NCBI RefSeq assembly: GCF_000813745.1
Contig: NZ_JWLC01000006.1
Location: forward strand, 62,001-126,000
Origin: Leisingera sp. ANG-M1
GTDB taxonomy: Bacteria > Pseudomonadota > Alphaproteobacteria > Rhodobacterales > Rhodobacteraceae
Reading direction: 5' to 3'
Length of the DNA: 64,000 bases
Shown here: positions 47,832 to 56,949 of the stretch, in pieces
Position numbering within the stretch: the stretch's first letter is position 1
Layout of the letters: every line of letters begins with the position of its first letter
Notes under the pieces: model-generated
Databases searched by the model: none
What the model was told of the DNA's origin: nothing
What the model saw: the letters and a program-made list of their open reading frames with translations, nothing else
Translations under genes and position numbers: made by a program

Positions 47832-49533
47832 TGGCGACTTCCAGCGGCTCGGCGCCCTCTTCGGCCAGCACTGCATCCAGGCCAACTTCCAGCTTGCGGC
47901 GGATGCGCTCGGGATCTGCCTCGCCGTCGGTGTCTTCGGGGTCAATGAAGGACAGCGCGCGCTTCCACTGGAATTCAGCCTCGCGGGCGCGGCCTACCGC
48001 CCAGTAGACATCGCCCAGGTGGTCATTGACCACCGGGTCCACCGGCATTAGCTCCACCGCGCGCTCCATATGGCTGACGGCTTCGTCAAAACGGCCCATG
48101 CGGTAGAGCACCCAGCCAAGGGAGTCGACGATATAGCCGGAGTCGGGGCGCGCTGCGACGGCACGCTCGATCATCTCCAGCGCCTCATCCAGCTTGCTGC
48201 GTTTTTCGACCAGCGAGTAGCCAAGGTAGTTGAGCACCTGCGGCCGGTTCGGGTCCAGCTCGAGCGAAGCACGGAAATCCGCCTCGGCCTTCTCCCAATG
48301 GCCCAGCCGCTCGTGGCAGATGCCGCGTGCATACAGCAAGAACCAGCGGCTGGCCGACTCTTGCGCCGTCCTGTCCAGCGCCTTGTCATAGGCACTGGCC
48401 GCCCCGGCATAGTCCTCCTGCTGGCGCAGCAGGTCGCCAAGGCTGACATGAACGCCCGGCTGATCAGGGAAATCCCGTGCCAGTTTCTCCAGCACCTCGA
48501 TGGCGGCGTCCGGCTTGGCTGCCCGGCGCAGCGCTTCGGCACGGCCCATTTCCGCCGCGTGGTAATCAGGATGGTGGCTCGGCACCTGTTTGTAGGTGGC
48601 GACTGACAGCTCATAACGGCCAAGCTGGTCAAGCAGCCCCGCGCTGAGCAGAATGGCATCCACGTGATCGGGACGCAGCGAAGCGGCCATGCGGGAGTAC
48701 ATCAGCACATAATCGTTGGCGGTGTCGCCGTTCAGCGCCGAGCCCAGGGTAAAGAACACTTCGGCAATGCCCTCGCGCGGGCTGGGGGCAATGGTGAAGG
48801 CCAATGTCTCTCCGGCCTGCAGCTGTGCCTCCAGCGCCTCCAGGCCCGGGTCAAGGCGGCTGCCGAAGGCGGCCTGCAGAGCCTCGCGGGCATCCTCGTT
48901 GCGGCCCAGCTGCGACAGGACCTGCACCCGGGCCACCGCGGCGCGGCGGCTGAGGCTGGCGAGGCGTCCGTCCTCGGCGGCAAACAGTTCTTCGGCACCG
49001 CCGTAATCACCGGCAGAGGCCAGTGCCAGCGCCCGGTGATACTGCACGAAGGGCCGGAGGCTGCCGTCCTTGGCCAGCCTGTCGAATGTCTTGAGCGCGC
49101 TGGACACCGAGCCGGCGCCAATGTGCGCCCAGCCTTCCAGCAGGCCGTCGACAAGCGGGTGGATAGCCTGTTGCTCCGGGTCCCGGTCCAGGATCGCCTG
49201 ATAATCCCCGGCTGCCGCGTGTCCGCCTGCGATGACGATATTGGCCACCTGGCTGCGGGCCCCGCTCTGCAAGAGCCGCTCGGCCACCGGCACTGCCAGT
49301 TCCGCCTTGCCCATGGCAAGCTGGGCAAAGACCACGTTTTCCATCAGGAGCGGATTCTGCGGGTCGCGGGCCAGCGCCTGGGTGTAATAGAGCGCCGCTG
49401 CGGCAAAATCGCTGTCATAGGTCGCCGCCCGTCCGGCCAGGTATGATCCGGCCAGCCCCTCGGCCTGGGCAACTGGTGCGGAGGCGGCCACCAGGGCCGC
49501 ACATGTCAGGGTGCGGAGAATGGATACGGGCAC
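47821..49533 (-). CDS. exported TPR-repeat protein
   Basis: A 570-residue protein with signal peptide (TLTCAALVAASAPVAQA) followed by many tetratricopeptide repeats; clear units include LDPNRPQVLNYLGYSLVEKR, ARPDSGYIVDSLGWVLYRMG and MPVDPVVNDHLGDVYWAVGR. Such proteins are periplasmic or outer-membrane scaffolds. The last repeats resemble alphaproteobacterial TPR proteins of unknown role. It overlaps ispE and is probably co-transcribed. Confidence 0.88.
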   Translation of the reverse strand: MPVSILRTLTCAALVAASAPVAQAEGLAGSYLAGRAATYDSDFAAAALYYTQALARDPQNPLLMENVVFAQLAMGKAELAVPVAERLLQSGARSQVANIVIAGGHAAAGDYQAILDRDPEQQAIHPLVDGLLEGWAHIGAGSVSSALKTFDRLAKDGSLRPFVQYHRALALASAGDYGGAEELFAAEDGRLASLSRRAAVARVQVLSQLGRNEDAREALQAAFGSRLDPGLEALEAQLQAGETLAFTIAPSPREGIAEVFFTLGSALNGDTANDYVLMYSRMAASLRPDHVDAILLSAGLLDQLGRYELSVATYKQVPSHHPDYHAAEMGRAEALRRAAKPDAAIEVLEKLARDFPDQPGVHVSLGDLLRQQEDYAGAASAYDKALDRTAQESASRWFLLYARGICHERLGHWEKAEADFRASLELDPNRPQVLNYLGYSLVEKRSKLDEALEMIERAVAARPDSGYIVDSLGWVLYRMGRFDEAVSHMERAVELMPVDPVVNDHLGDVYWAVGRAREAEFQWKRALSFIDPEDTDGEADPERIRRKLEVGLDAVLAEEGAEPLEVANGG

Positions 49534-49696
49534 GGGGGACCCCTTTACGGTTTACTGCTCTGCCTGAGTAGAAGCGTAGTCTCGCAGCGGTTAACGCGCA
49601 ATGGCTGTTGGGTCACGCTGCCGTCAGTTTCCGAGCCTTGTGCCGCAAAAGCGCGCGGGTGTGAAGCCGTCCCCGCCGCTTTGCGCAAGGCTCTGC

Positions 49697-50125
49697 CTAT
49701 TCGAAAGCAGCCCAAAACAATGCGAACACAATTGCGATAAGGACAAATGGCCAAACTGATAAGGTGTCGGCAAAAGGCAAGGTCTTGATTGTGTGCTCAG
49801 GATACTCATAGCTCCACCTGCCGGCCAGAACCGCTTTTTCGAGCAGTTCCAAGGTGATCGGCTGATAGGGGATTATCTTTCCGGAGACATCCAGCGGCAG
49901 AACGCGCCGCCTGCCGGGCGGCTCATCGGCGTTGTAGTGGGACTCCCAGAGGAAGCCGGAAAAATCTACGCCGTACCGTTCCGCAAAAGCGTCCAGGAAT
50001 TCGTTAGCATCATCGCCTTCCAAGCCAAAGGCGCCGAGCAGGTCATCCTGCCCGGCGCCTTTTGATTTTCCACCAGAGAACTGCGCTGCAAAATCCAGGA
50101 TTTCCTGTTGCAGCGCGGTCCCCAT
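49697..50125 (-). CDS. DUF1493-like protein with C-terminal membrane helix
   Basis: A 142-residue protein. The first two thirds follow the DUF1493 pattern (GLEGDDANEFLDAFAERYGV then DFSGFLWESHYNADEPPGRR and ITLELLEKAVLAGRW). This family is predicted to be acyl-carrier-like. The last 20 residues (VWPFVLIAIVFALFWAAF) form a membrane helix, which is not usual. The ATG overlaps the ETF-QO stop (TGATG), so the two are coupled. Confidence 0.75.
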   Translation of the reverse strand: MGTALQQEILDFAAQFSGGKSKGAGQDDLLGAFGLEGDDANEFLDAFAERYGVDFSGFLWESHYNADEPPGRRRVLPLDVSGKIIPYQPITLELLEKAVLAGRWSYEYPEHTIKTLPFADTLSVWPFVLIAIVFALFWAAFE

Positions 50126-51774
50126 CACATGTTCGGGTAGTTCGGGCCGTCGCCGCCCTGCGGCGTGGTCCAGGTGATGTTCTGGGACGGGTCCTTGATG
50201 TCGCAGGTCTTGCAGTGGACGCAGTTCTGGAAGTTCACCACGAACTCAGGCTTGCCATCGTTTTCAACCACTTCGTAGACGCCTGCCGGGCAGTAGCGCT
50301 GCGCAGGCTCCGCGAACTTGGGCAGGTTGACCGAAATCGGGGTGTCCTGGTTGCCCAGCTGCAGGTGGCAGGGCTGGCTTTCCTCGTGGTTGGTCATCGC
50401 GAAGCTGACGTTGGTCAGGCGGTCAAACGACAGCACGCCATCGGGCTTCGGATAATCGATCGGCTTGTGCTTGGAAGCTTCCTCGGTCGATTCGGCGTCG
50501 TTCTTGCCGTGGCTCAGAGTGCCGAAGAAGGAGAAGCCCAGCAGGTTGTTGGTCCACATGTCCAGGCCGCCCAGCGCCAGGGAGGCGGTGAGGCCCCACT
50601 TGGACCACATCGGCTTGACGTTGCGGACCATCTTCAGGTCCTTGCCGATGGCGCCATTGCGCACTTCGGTTTCATAATCGGTCAGCTCGTCGCCGGAACG
50701 CTCGGCCTTGATCGCGTCATAGGCGGCTTCGGCCGCGGCCTTGCCCGACAGCATCGCGTTGTGGTTGCCCTTGATGCGCGGCACGTTGACCATGCCCGCG
50801 GAGCAGCCCAGCAGCGCCACGCCCGGTGCGACCAGTTTCGGCATCGACTGATAGCCGCCTTCGGTGATGGCGCGGGCACCATAGGCCACGCGCTTGCCGC
50901 CTTCCAGCAGCTGGGCAACCACCGGGTGGTGCTTGAAGCGCTGGAATTCCATGTAGGGGAACAGGTGCGGGTTCTTGTAGTTCAGGTGCACCACGAAGCC
51001 CACGTAGACCTGGTTGTTGTCCAGGTGGTAAATGAACGACCCGCCGCCCGCGTTGGAGCCCAGCGGCCAGCCCATGGTGTGGGTGACAGTGCCTTCCTTG
51101 TGCTTGGCCGGGTCGATCTCCCAGATCTCTTTCATGCCGACGCCGTATTTCTGCACGTCCTTGCCGGCCTGCAGGTCATACTTGGCGATGACTTCCTTGG
51201 CCAGCGAGCCGCGCACGCCTTCGGAGATGAAGACATATTTGCCGTGCAGCTCCATGCCGGGCTCATAGGCCGGGCCAGGGGTGCCGTCAGCGTTCTTGCC
51301 AAACTCGCCGGCTACCACGCCTTTGACTTCACCGTTGTCGCCGTAGACCAGTTCCGAGCACGCCATGCCCGGGAAGATCTCGATGCCCAGTTCCTCGGCC
51401 TGCTCTGCCATCCAGCGGCAGACGTTGCCCATGGAGACGATGTAGTTGCCGTGATTGTTCATCAGCGGCGGCATCGGGAAGTTGGGGATGCGGACGTGGC
51501 CGGCTTCGCCCAGCATCAGGAAGTTGTCTTCCTTAACCTCGACGTTCAGCGGCGCGCCTTTTTCCTTCCAGTCGGGGATCAGCGCGTTCAGGCCGCAAGG
51601 GTCCAGCACCGCGCCGGACAGGATGTGCGCGCCCACTTCCGAGCCTTTTTCCAGCACCACGACCTCAAGGTCGCTGTCCAGCTGCTTCAGGCGGATGGCC
51701 GCAGACAGACCAGCAGGGCCGGCCCCGACGATCACCACGTCGTATTCCATCGCTTCGCGTTCAATCTCGGCCAT
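50125..51774 (-). CDS. etfD: electron transfer flavoprotein-ubiquinone oxidoreductase
   Basis: Membrane-associated flavo-iron-sulfur enzyme passing electrons from ETF (acyl-CoA and amino-acid oxidation) to ubiquinone. The 549 residues show the FAD motif (VIVGAGPAGLSAAIRL) and the ubiquinone-binding mid region. The C-terminal 4Fe-4S site is set by CPAGVYEV and FQNCVHCKTCDIKDPSQNI. Length and motifs are typical. The acyl-CoA dehydrogenase at the window end could feed it. Confidence 0.96.
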   Translation of the reverse strand: MAEIEREAMEYDVVIVGAGPAGLSAAIRLKQLDSDLEVVVLEKGSEVGAHILSGAVLDPCGLNALIPDWKEKGAPLNVEVKEDNFLMLGEAGHVRIPNFPMPPLMNNHGNYIVSMGNVCRWMAEQAEELGIEIFPGMACSELVYGDNGEVKGVVAGEFGKNADGTPGPAYEPGMELHGKYVFISEGVRGSLAKEVIAKYDLQAGKDVQKYGVGMKEIWEIDPAKHKEGTVTHTMGWPLGSNAGGGSFIYHLDNNQVYVGFVVHLNYKNPHLFPYMEFQRFKHHPVVAQLLEGGKRVAYGARAITEGGYQSMPKLVAPGVALLGCSAGMVNVPRIKGNHNAMLSGKAAAEAAYDAIKAERSGDELTDYETEVRNGAIGKDLKMVRNVKPMWSKWGLTASLALGGLDMWTNNLLGFSFFGTLSHGKNDAESTEEASKHKPIDYPKPDGVLSFDRLTNVSFAMTNHEESQPCHLQLGNQDTPISVNLPKFAEPAQRYCPAGVYEVVENDGKPEFVVNFQNCVHCKTCDIKDPSQNITWTTPQGGDGPNYPNM

Positions 51775-51934
51775 TTGCGGCGCTCCTTGGCTTTCTTTTC
51801 GCTACAGGCCCCACCGGGCGCAATTTTGTGTCGCGGCTGCTTAGCGTTTGCCAGCCCCGCAGGTCAATCCAAACTCGACGTTAGCCCCCTGTAAAACAGG
51901 GTTCTGAGACAAAAAGTGCGTCGGTTTTCGTCAC

Positions 51935-52414
51935 TCAGTGTCCATTTTCCGCCGCAGCTGCTGTCTCGGGCCTGTCTCCCATCAGGTATCTGGGCCCCTG
52001 CCCCTTCTGTGCCGCGCGGTCTTCGGGGTTGTAAAGTTTGCAATTCGGAAGCGAAAGACAGCCGCATCCTATGCAGCCGTCCAGATTGTCGCGCAGCTTC
52101 ACCAGAGTTTCGATTCGCTGATCCAGATGGGTGCGGAACCCTTCGGAGATTCGCGCCCAGTCCTCTTTGGTTGGCGTCCGGCCTCCGGGCAGGTCTTTCA
52201 GGAAACCGCGGATCTCGGGCAGCGAGAAGCCGAACTGCTGGGCAATCATGATGAAGCTCATCCGGCGGATGTCGGCACGGTGGAACCGCCGCTGGCCGCC
52301 TGCATTGCGCCAAGGTTCCACCAAGCCTTGCGCCTCGTAGTAGCGGATGGCGGACACGGCGAGGCCGGTGCGCTCGGCCAGATAGCCGATGGAAATCCCT
52401 GCGGAAGGGGGCAT
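51935..52414 (-). CDS. soxR: redox-sensitive transcriptional activator SoxR
   Basis: MerR-family regulator with a 2Fe-2S sensor. The 159 residues hold the MerR helix-turn-helix (ISIGYLAERTGLAVSAIRYY), a dimer helix, and the cluster motif CIGCGCLSLPNC (C-x2-C-x-C-x5-C). It responds to redox-cycling compounds or superoxide. Divergent from the VOC gene; a SoxR-type box and 19-base spacer promoter lie between them. GGAG precedes the ATG. Confidence 0.94.
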   Translation of the reverse strand: MPPSAGISIGYLAERTGLAVSAIRYYEAQGLVEPWRNAGGQRRFHRADIRRMSFIMIAQQFGFSLPEIRGFLKDLPGGRTPTKEDWARISEGFRTHLDQRIETLVKLRDNLDGCIGCGCLSLPNCKLYNPEDRAAQKGQGPRYLMGDRPETAAAAENGH

Positions 52415-52436
52415 GCAAATCTCCTGCAGAAAACTC

Positions 52437-52467
52437 TTGAGCTCAAGTTAGGTTTAGAAATTACGGT
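52437..52467 (+). promoter_or_regulatory. SoxR-type promoter with 19-base spacer before the VOC gene
   Basis: A -35-like TTGAGC (52437-52442), 19 bases, then a -10-like TACGGT (52462-52467): the over-long spacer typical of MerR-family targets. Between them CTCAAGTTAGGTTTAG (52442-52457) matches the E. coli SoxR box half CTCAAGTTAACTTGAG at 13 of 16 positions. Confidence 0.65.
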
Positions 52468-52508
52468 GAGTCGCATCAACAGGTTTATCCGAGCAAAGGA
52501 GTATCCAA

Positions 52509-52889
52509 ATGAGCGCGGTTTTAGAGCATGCAAACGTCACCGTGGCAGATCCCAACGCCACCGCGGCCTGGATGGGGAAAGTGTTTGGCTGGCACGTGCG
52601 CTGGGAAGGAGAAGCCAAGAACGGCGGCTACACGGTGCATGTCGGCGAAGAGAACAGCTACCTGGCGCTTTACACGCCCCGCACTCCTGCCGGAAAAGGG
52701 CCGGAGAGCTATGGCATCGTCGGCGGGCTGAACCATCTGGCAGTGATCGTCGAGGACCTGGACGCCACTGAGGCGGCTGTGAAGGCGGCTGGTTACACAC
52801 CGATGAACCACGGCGACTATGAACCGGGGCGCCGGTTCTACTTCCACGATGAAAACGGCATCGAATACGAGGCGGTGCAATATGATTGA
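52509..52889 (+). CDS. VOC family (glyoxalase-like) protein, likely SoxR target
   Basis: A 126-residue vicinal-oxygen-chelate protein: LEHANVTVADPNATAAWMGK at the start, GGLNHLAVIVEDLDATE with a metal-type His, and ENGIEYEAVQYD at the end with Glu. The fold occurs in glyoxalases, dioxygenases and antibiotic-resistance proteins. AAGGAG precedes the ATG. Its promoter fits SoxR control, pointing to detoxification of redox-active or electrophilic compounds. Confidence 0.88.
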   Translation: MSAVLEHANVTVADPNATAAWMGKVFGWHVRWEGEAKNGGYTVHVGEENSYLALYTPRTPAGKGPESYGIVGGLNHLAVIVEDLDATEAAVKAAGYTPMNHGDYEPGRRFYFHDENGIEYEAVQYD

Positions 52890-53059
52890 TATCCTCTGGC
52901 AGGCGGCCCTGCCAGCCCTCCCCTCGCAAGGCATCTTTCCGCGCAAACCTGTGGAAAACCCGCCCAAATCGCCGCCTTGAGCGGATTTCACGGCGCCCGG
53001 GGTTCACGGCCACTTGAAATCGGGCGCCGGATTGGGTCAGGTATTTGTCAACCGGACCG

Positions 53060-53094
53060 GAGGCCCCGCGGCAGATGCTGCGGGGCTCCGGCTT
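53060..53094 (+). other. GC-rich hairpin in the greA leader
   Basis: CCGGA-G-GCCCCGC ... GCGGGGC-TCCGG, stem of about 12 pairs with a bulge, ending about 40 bases before the greA start. No T-run follows, so it may be a leader structure. Confidence 0.4.
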
Positions 53095-53133
53095 TCCACA
53101 TGACAAGAACAATAAGCGACCTGGACCAATCAC

Positions 53134-53604
53134 ATGGAAAAGATCCCGATGACCCCGGCCGGCCACGCCGCGCTGGAAGCTGAACTGAAGAACCTGAAAT
53201 CCGTCGAGCGCCCGGCCATCATCCAGGCGATCGCCGAAGCCCGCGAGCTGGGCGACCTGTCGGAAAACGCCGAATACCACTCGGCCCGCGAAAAGCAGTC
53301 CTTCATCGAGGGCCGCATCAAGGAGCTGGAAGGCATCCTGTCGCTGGCTGACGTGATCGACCCGGCGAAACTGTCCGGCTCGATCAAGTTCGGCGCCAAG
53401 GTCACCGTGGTGGACGAGGACACCGACGAGGAGAAATCCTGGCAGATCGTCGGCGAGCATGAGGCCAATATCGAAGCGGGCCTCTTGAACATCAAATCGC
53501 CGATCGCCCGTGCCTTGATCGGCAAGGAGGAAGGCGACAGTGTGGAAGTGCGCACCCCCGGCGGCGAGCGCGGCTACGAGATCCTCAAGATCGTCTATTC
53601 CTGA
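53134..53604 (+). CDS. greA: transcription elongation factor GreA
   Basis: Stimulates RNA polymerase to cleave backtracked transcripts. The 156 residues show the N-terminal coiled coil ([20 protein letters not shown]) and its tip acidic residues in [18 protein letters not shown], followed by the FKBP-like C-terminal domain ([14 protein letters not shown]). Length is standard. Confidence 0.97.
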   Translation: MEKIPMTPAGHAALEAELKNLKSVERPAIIQAIAEARELGDLSENAEYHSAREKQSFIEGRIKELEGILSLADVIDPAKLSGSIKFGAKVTVVDEDTDEEKSWQIVGEHEANIEAGLLNIKSPIARALIGKEEGDSVEVRTPGGERGYEILKIVYS

Positions 53605-53625
53605 TCAGCAAGGCAGCGGGCATTT

Positions 53626-54666
53626 ATGACAGGCTCCAGCACAGGCTCCAGCAGTTCCCCGGGTTCCAAAGCACCGGGCAGCCGCCCGCTGCCCCGGCTT
53701 GACGGCCCCGGCAGCAACGGCCTGGGCGGCGCCGAGCTGCTGGCCATCGGGCTGGGCGCCCTGTGGCTGCTGGCCGCGGCGGGCCTCTATCTCTTTGGTC
53801 CGGAAGACGGCGGCCTGTCGCAATGGACTGATGTGATCACCGGCGTGCTGGCCCTGGTGCTGCCCCTGGCGATGCTGTGGGTAGCGGCCTCCGCCGCGCG
53901 CTCTGCCCGGGTGATGCGCGAGGAAAGCGAACAGCTGCAAGCCGCCATCGACGGGCTGCGGCAGACCTATCTGACCCAAGCGCAGCAGCATGCGGCGGTG
54001 GCGGAGCCTTCGGTGACAAAACGGCTGGAGGAAATCGCCGAGGCTACCCGCAAGACCGAAACCGCGCTGGCCACCTTCCAAACCAGCCGCCGCGATACGC
54101 CCGCACGCCCGGCAATTCCGGCAGCCGCCGCCGAAATGACCGCTGCCGAGCAGGGCTCGCTTGCGCTTGGCACTGACGCTGCTGATACCGCCCCGCCGCT
54201 GGCTGCCGAACAGTTCATCCGGGCGATGAACTTCCCTGAAACCGCCGAGGATCACGAGGGATTTGCCGCCCTGCGCGCGGCGCTGCAGGACCGCAAGGCC
54301 GCACAGGTGATTCAGGCGGCGCAGGATGTGCTGACGCTGCTCAGCCAAGACGGCATCTACATGGACGACCTCCGCCCGGACATGGCGCGGCCGGAGATCT
54401 GGCGGCAGTTCGGCCAGGGCGCCCGTGGCCGGGCTGTGGCGGCACTGGGCGGCGTGCGCGACCGCACCTCGCTGGCGCTGACCGCGGCGCGGATGAAACA
54501 GGATCCGATTTTCCGCGATGCGGCGCATCATTTCCTGCGCCGCTTCGACCAGATGTTTGCGGACTTCGAGACAGAGGCCACCGACAGCGAAATTTCCGCT
54601 CTCAGCGACACCCGCACCGCCCGCGCCTTCATGCTGCTGGGCCGGGTAGCAGGAACCTTCGACTGA
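53626..54666 (+). CDS. two-helix membrane protein with coiled coil, unknown function
   Basis: A 346-residue protein: Ser/Gly/Pro-rich first 35 residues, two membrane helices (about 40-58 and 70-88), a coiled coil (VMREESEQLQAAIDGLRQTY) into the cytoplasm or periplasm, an Ala-rich linker, and a C-terminal globular domain from about residue 195 (FIRAMNFPETAEDHEGFAAL, ending FMLLGRVAGTFD). The C-terminal domain looks conserved among roseobacter hypotheticals from memory. Function unknown. It begins 21 bases after greA. Confidence 0.8.
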   Translation: MTGSSTGSSSSPGSKAPGSRPLPRLDGPGSNGLGGAELLAIGLGALWLLAAAGLYLFGPEDGGLSQWTDVITGVLALVLPLAMLWVAASAARSARVMREESEQLQAAIDGLRQTYLTQAQQHAAVAEPSVTKRLEEIAEATRKTETALATFQTSRRDTPARPAIPAAAAEMTAAEQGSLALGTDAADTAPPLAAEQFIRAMNFPETAEDHEGFAALRAALQDRKAAQVIQAAQDVLTLLSQDGIYMDDLRPDMARPEIWRQFGQGARGRAVAALGGVRDRTSLALTAARMKQDPIFRDAAHHFLRRFDQMFADFETEATDSEISALSDTRTARAFMLLGRVAGTFD

Positions 54667-54668
54667 AG

Positions 54669-54724
54669 GTGCGGCCCCTTGGGCCGCTGCCTGCGGCGCG
54701 GGTATTTAGGACCAGAAAGAAGCA
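54669..54724 (+). repeat. R1 terminator-like repeat after the coiled-coil membrane gene
   Basis: Hairpin GCGGCCC-CTT-GGGCCGC, then GCCTGCGGCGCGGGTATTTAGG and ACCAGAAAGAAGC. Weaker T-run than the other two copies. An R2 copy follows within 10 bases. Confidence 0.6.
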
Positions 54725-54731
54725 GGAACGG

Positions 54732-54811
54732 TGCCGCGCCGGGCGCCAGCGCGGCGCTATGCCCAACGGCGGGCAAGCATCTTTGATGCGCCAGGCCGCG
54801 GGCGGGAGCGC
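54732..54811 (+). repeat. R2 palindromic repeat
   Basis: Same order as 46891-46967, with 32 identical bases (54761-54792 against 46917-46948) and the end GGGCGGGAGCGC. Confidence 0.85.
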
Positions 54812-54816
54812 TTTGT

Positions 54817-56949
54817 TTACATGGCGAAACTGCCGTAAGGGATAAAGCGCACCGGATCGCCGGGTTTGACATGAGCGGCGCCGTCGCCAAGCTCCACCAG
54901 GCCTTCGGCCCAGCTGAGACCGCTGATGCGGCCGGAGCCTTCGGATTTGAAGACCTCCGCCTTGCCGTCCCGCACCCGGGCACGCAGGTATTCGCGGCGG
55001 CCCGGTTTTTTGCGCTTCTCGAAGGCGGCGGGCACGTCAAATCCCTGCGGCTGCTGCCAGCCTGCGCCTGCCATCAGCCCCATCGCCGGGCGTGCAAAGA
55101 TCAGTGTGCAGACCAGCGCCGCCACCGGGTTGCCCGGCAGCCCGAAAACCGGGGCGCCCTGCCACATCCCCAGCGCCAGCGGGCGGCCGGGCTTCAGGGC
55201 AATGCGCCATTCCTGCATTGCGCCCGCTTCGCGCAAGAGTGCCGACATGTGATCTTCATCGCCAGCCGATGCACCGCCTGAGGTCAGGATCACATCCGTT
55301 TCCGCCGCTGCCGCATCCAGCCGGGCCCGCAAAGCGCTTCGGTCATCCGCGGCCTTGCCCAGATCTACAGGCACAAACCCCAACTGGCGGATCAGCGCCA
55401 GCAGCATCGGGCGGTTGGCGTCAAAAATCTGCCCCTTGCCCGCAGGTTCCCCCGCCTCCACCAGCTCATCCCCGGTGGACAGCACCCCGACCCGCAGCGG
55501 CAGGCGGACGGTCAGCTCTGCTAGTCCCACCGCGGAGGCCAGCGCCAGATCAGCTGGTGTAACCACCCGGCCGGCAGCCAGGATAACGTCCTCAGCCGCA
55601 ACGTCCTCGCCAGCCTCGCGGGTGTTCGCCCCCTGTTTCAGCGGGCCATTGAACGCGATTTGGGCGGCATCGGTGTTCACATCCTCTTCCAGGATCACCG
55701 TATCGACGCCGTCCGGCAGCGCCGCTCCGGTCAGAACACGGATGGCGCTGCCCCCAGGCACGCCCCCGTCAAAGGGCACACCGGCTGCCGCCCGGCCCTC
55801 CACCAGCGGCAGCACATGGGAGCCCTCCGGCTTGCCGCCGGCAAAGCCATAGCCGTCCACCGCCGTATTCGGCAGCGGCGGATTGGAACGCTTGGCTACG
55901 GCATCCTCTGCCAGTACCCGGCCAAGCGCCTCTGCCAGCGGCACGGTGTGAGCACCGGTGACAGGGCCAAGCCTGTCCCGCAGCAGCGCCAGCGCGTCAT
56001 CCACCGGGGTCCAGTCCACTCCGACCGGCAAGGCAAAGCAATCGTTGCTGAGCGGCGGCGGCGCCAGCCGGCCGCCTTCATCAGAAGCCAGCGCGTTCAA
56101 ACGGTCTTCATATCCGGTGCCCAATATCCAAGCCTCCTCTTGCGCGTCTTCCGGTGCTGCATCCAGCATTGCGGCCAGTTCCACCGCCGGCAAGCGGCTG
56201 AGCGCCTGCGACAGCAGCCGCATTTGCACCCGGTCACGGATTTCCTCCGGGCCTGCGACAGCCATGGCGGCCTTTACCGCCGACTCAATCAATCCTGGCC
56301 AGACTTCTGCAAACACTATTTGCGCAGCCGCAACCTTCTGGAACGGCCAGACCGCGGCCTGGTGCCGGAGCCGCAACCGCTGCAGCACAGGAAGCCCCAT
56401 CAGGACCTGGCTGCCGACCGTCGGGTTGAAAAACAATTGAAAACAGGAAGACGCCGCCTTGGCCGCAAGATCCGCACAGCGCCGCTCGCTCACCGCGTCA
56501 TAGGTGACCCCGGTTTTGCGGTAAGGGATGTCCGGCCAGTTCTGCTCATCCGGCTTGCCCCAGAACGGGCCAGGACCGGCAAACAGGCGGTTCATTTCGG
56601 AGGCGATCTCAAACCGGTTGTTGCTGCCGTCCTCAGTGTCTTCAATGCGCTCTTCCAGCCATTGCCAAAGCGCAAAGGGATCGTCCGAGCCAGTCACGCG
56701 GCGGGCAAACCCGCGCGGATAGCCGAAAGGGAAATCAAACACCGCCAGCACCCGCCGGCCTGCGGCCTGTTCAGCCGCAAGGAAACCATCGATCCAGGCT
56801 TCCGCTTCCTGGCGGCTGCGGCAATAGATTTGCTGTTCCGCGCATCCGTTCCGGGCTAGGCCCAGCCAGATTGCGTCCTTGCTTGGCCGCTGCGGTTTGC
56901 GCTTGGCGGCGGACCAGTCGACGGCCAGCACGGAGTCAAAGCGGGTCAC
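54817..56949 (-). CDS. moeA: fusion of DUF429-like domain and molybdopterin molybdotransferase MoeA
   Basis: A 710-residue two-part protein. Residues about 1-300 are a DUF429-like (RNase H-fold) domain: VLAVDWSAAKR at the start and VFDFPFGYPRGFARR, with no function known here. Residues about 310-710 are MoeA, inserting molybdate into molybdopterin: NTAVDGYGFAGGKPE, GVLSTGDELV, FDANRPMLLALI, LTSGGASAGDEDH and FGLPGNPVAALV are the family motifs. MoeA alone is about 400 residues. Last gene of the molybdenum operon, overlapping mobB by 4 bases. Confidence 0.88.
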   Translation of the reverse strand: MTRFDSVLAVDWSAAKRKPQRPSKDAIWLGLARNGCAEQQIYCRSRQEAEAWIDGFLAAEQAAGRRVLAVFDFPFGYPRGFARRVTGSDDPFALWQWLEERIEDTEDGSNNRFEIASEMNRLFAGPGPFWGKPDEQNWPDIPYRKTGVTYDAVSERRCADLAAKAASSCFQLFFNPTVGSQVLMGLPVLQRLRLRHQAAVWPFQKVAAAQIVFAEVWPGLIESAVKAAMAVAGPEEIRDRVQMRLLSQALSRLPAVELAAMLDAAPEDAQEEAWILGTGYEDRLNALASDEGGRLAPPPLSNDCFALPVGVDWTPVDDALALLRDRLGPVTGAHTVPLAEALGRVLAEDAVAKRSNPPLPNTAVDGYGFAGGKPEGSHVLPLVEGRAAAGVPFDGGVPGGSAIRVLTGAALPDGVDTVILEEDVNTDAAQIAFNGPLKQGANTREAGEDVAAEDVILAAGRVVTPADLALASAVGLAELTVRLPLRVGVLSTGDELVEAGEPAGKGQIFDANRPMLLALIRQLGFVPVDLGKAADDRSALRARLDAAAAETDVILTSGGASAGDEDHMSALLREAGAMQEWRIALKPGRPLALGMWQGAPVFGLPGNPVAALVCTLIFARPAMGLMAGAGWQQPQGFDVPAAFEKRKKPGRREYLRARVRDGKAEVFKSEGSGRISGLSWAEGLVELGDGAAHVKPGDPVRFIPYGSFAM

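Noticed and set aside
52883-52981. 32-codon frame overlapping the VOC gene end
   Set aside because: No ribosome-binding site, no domain and Pro-rich tail; likely chance.
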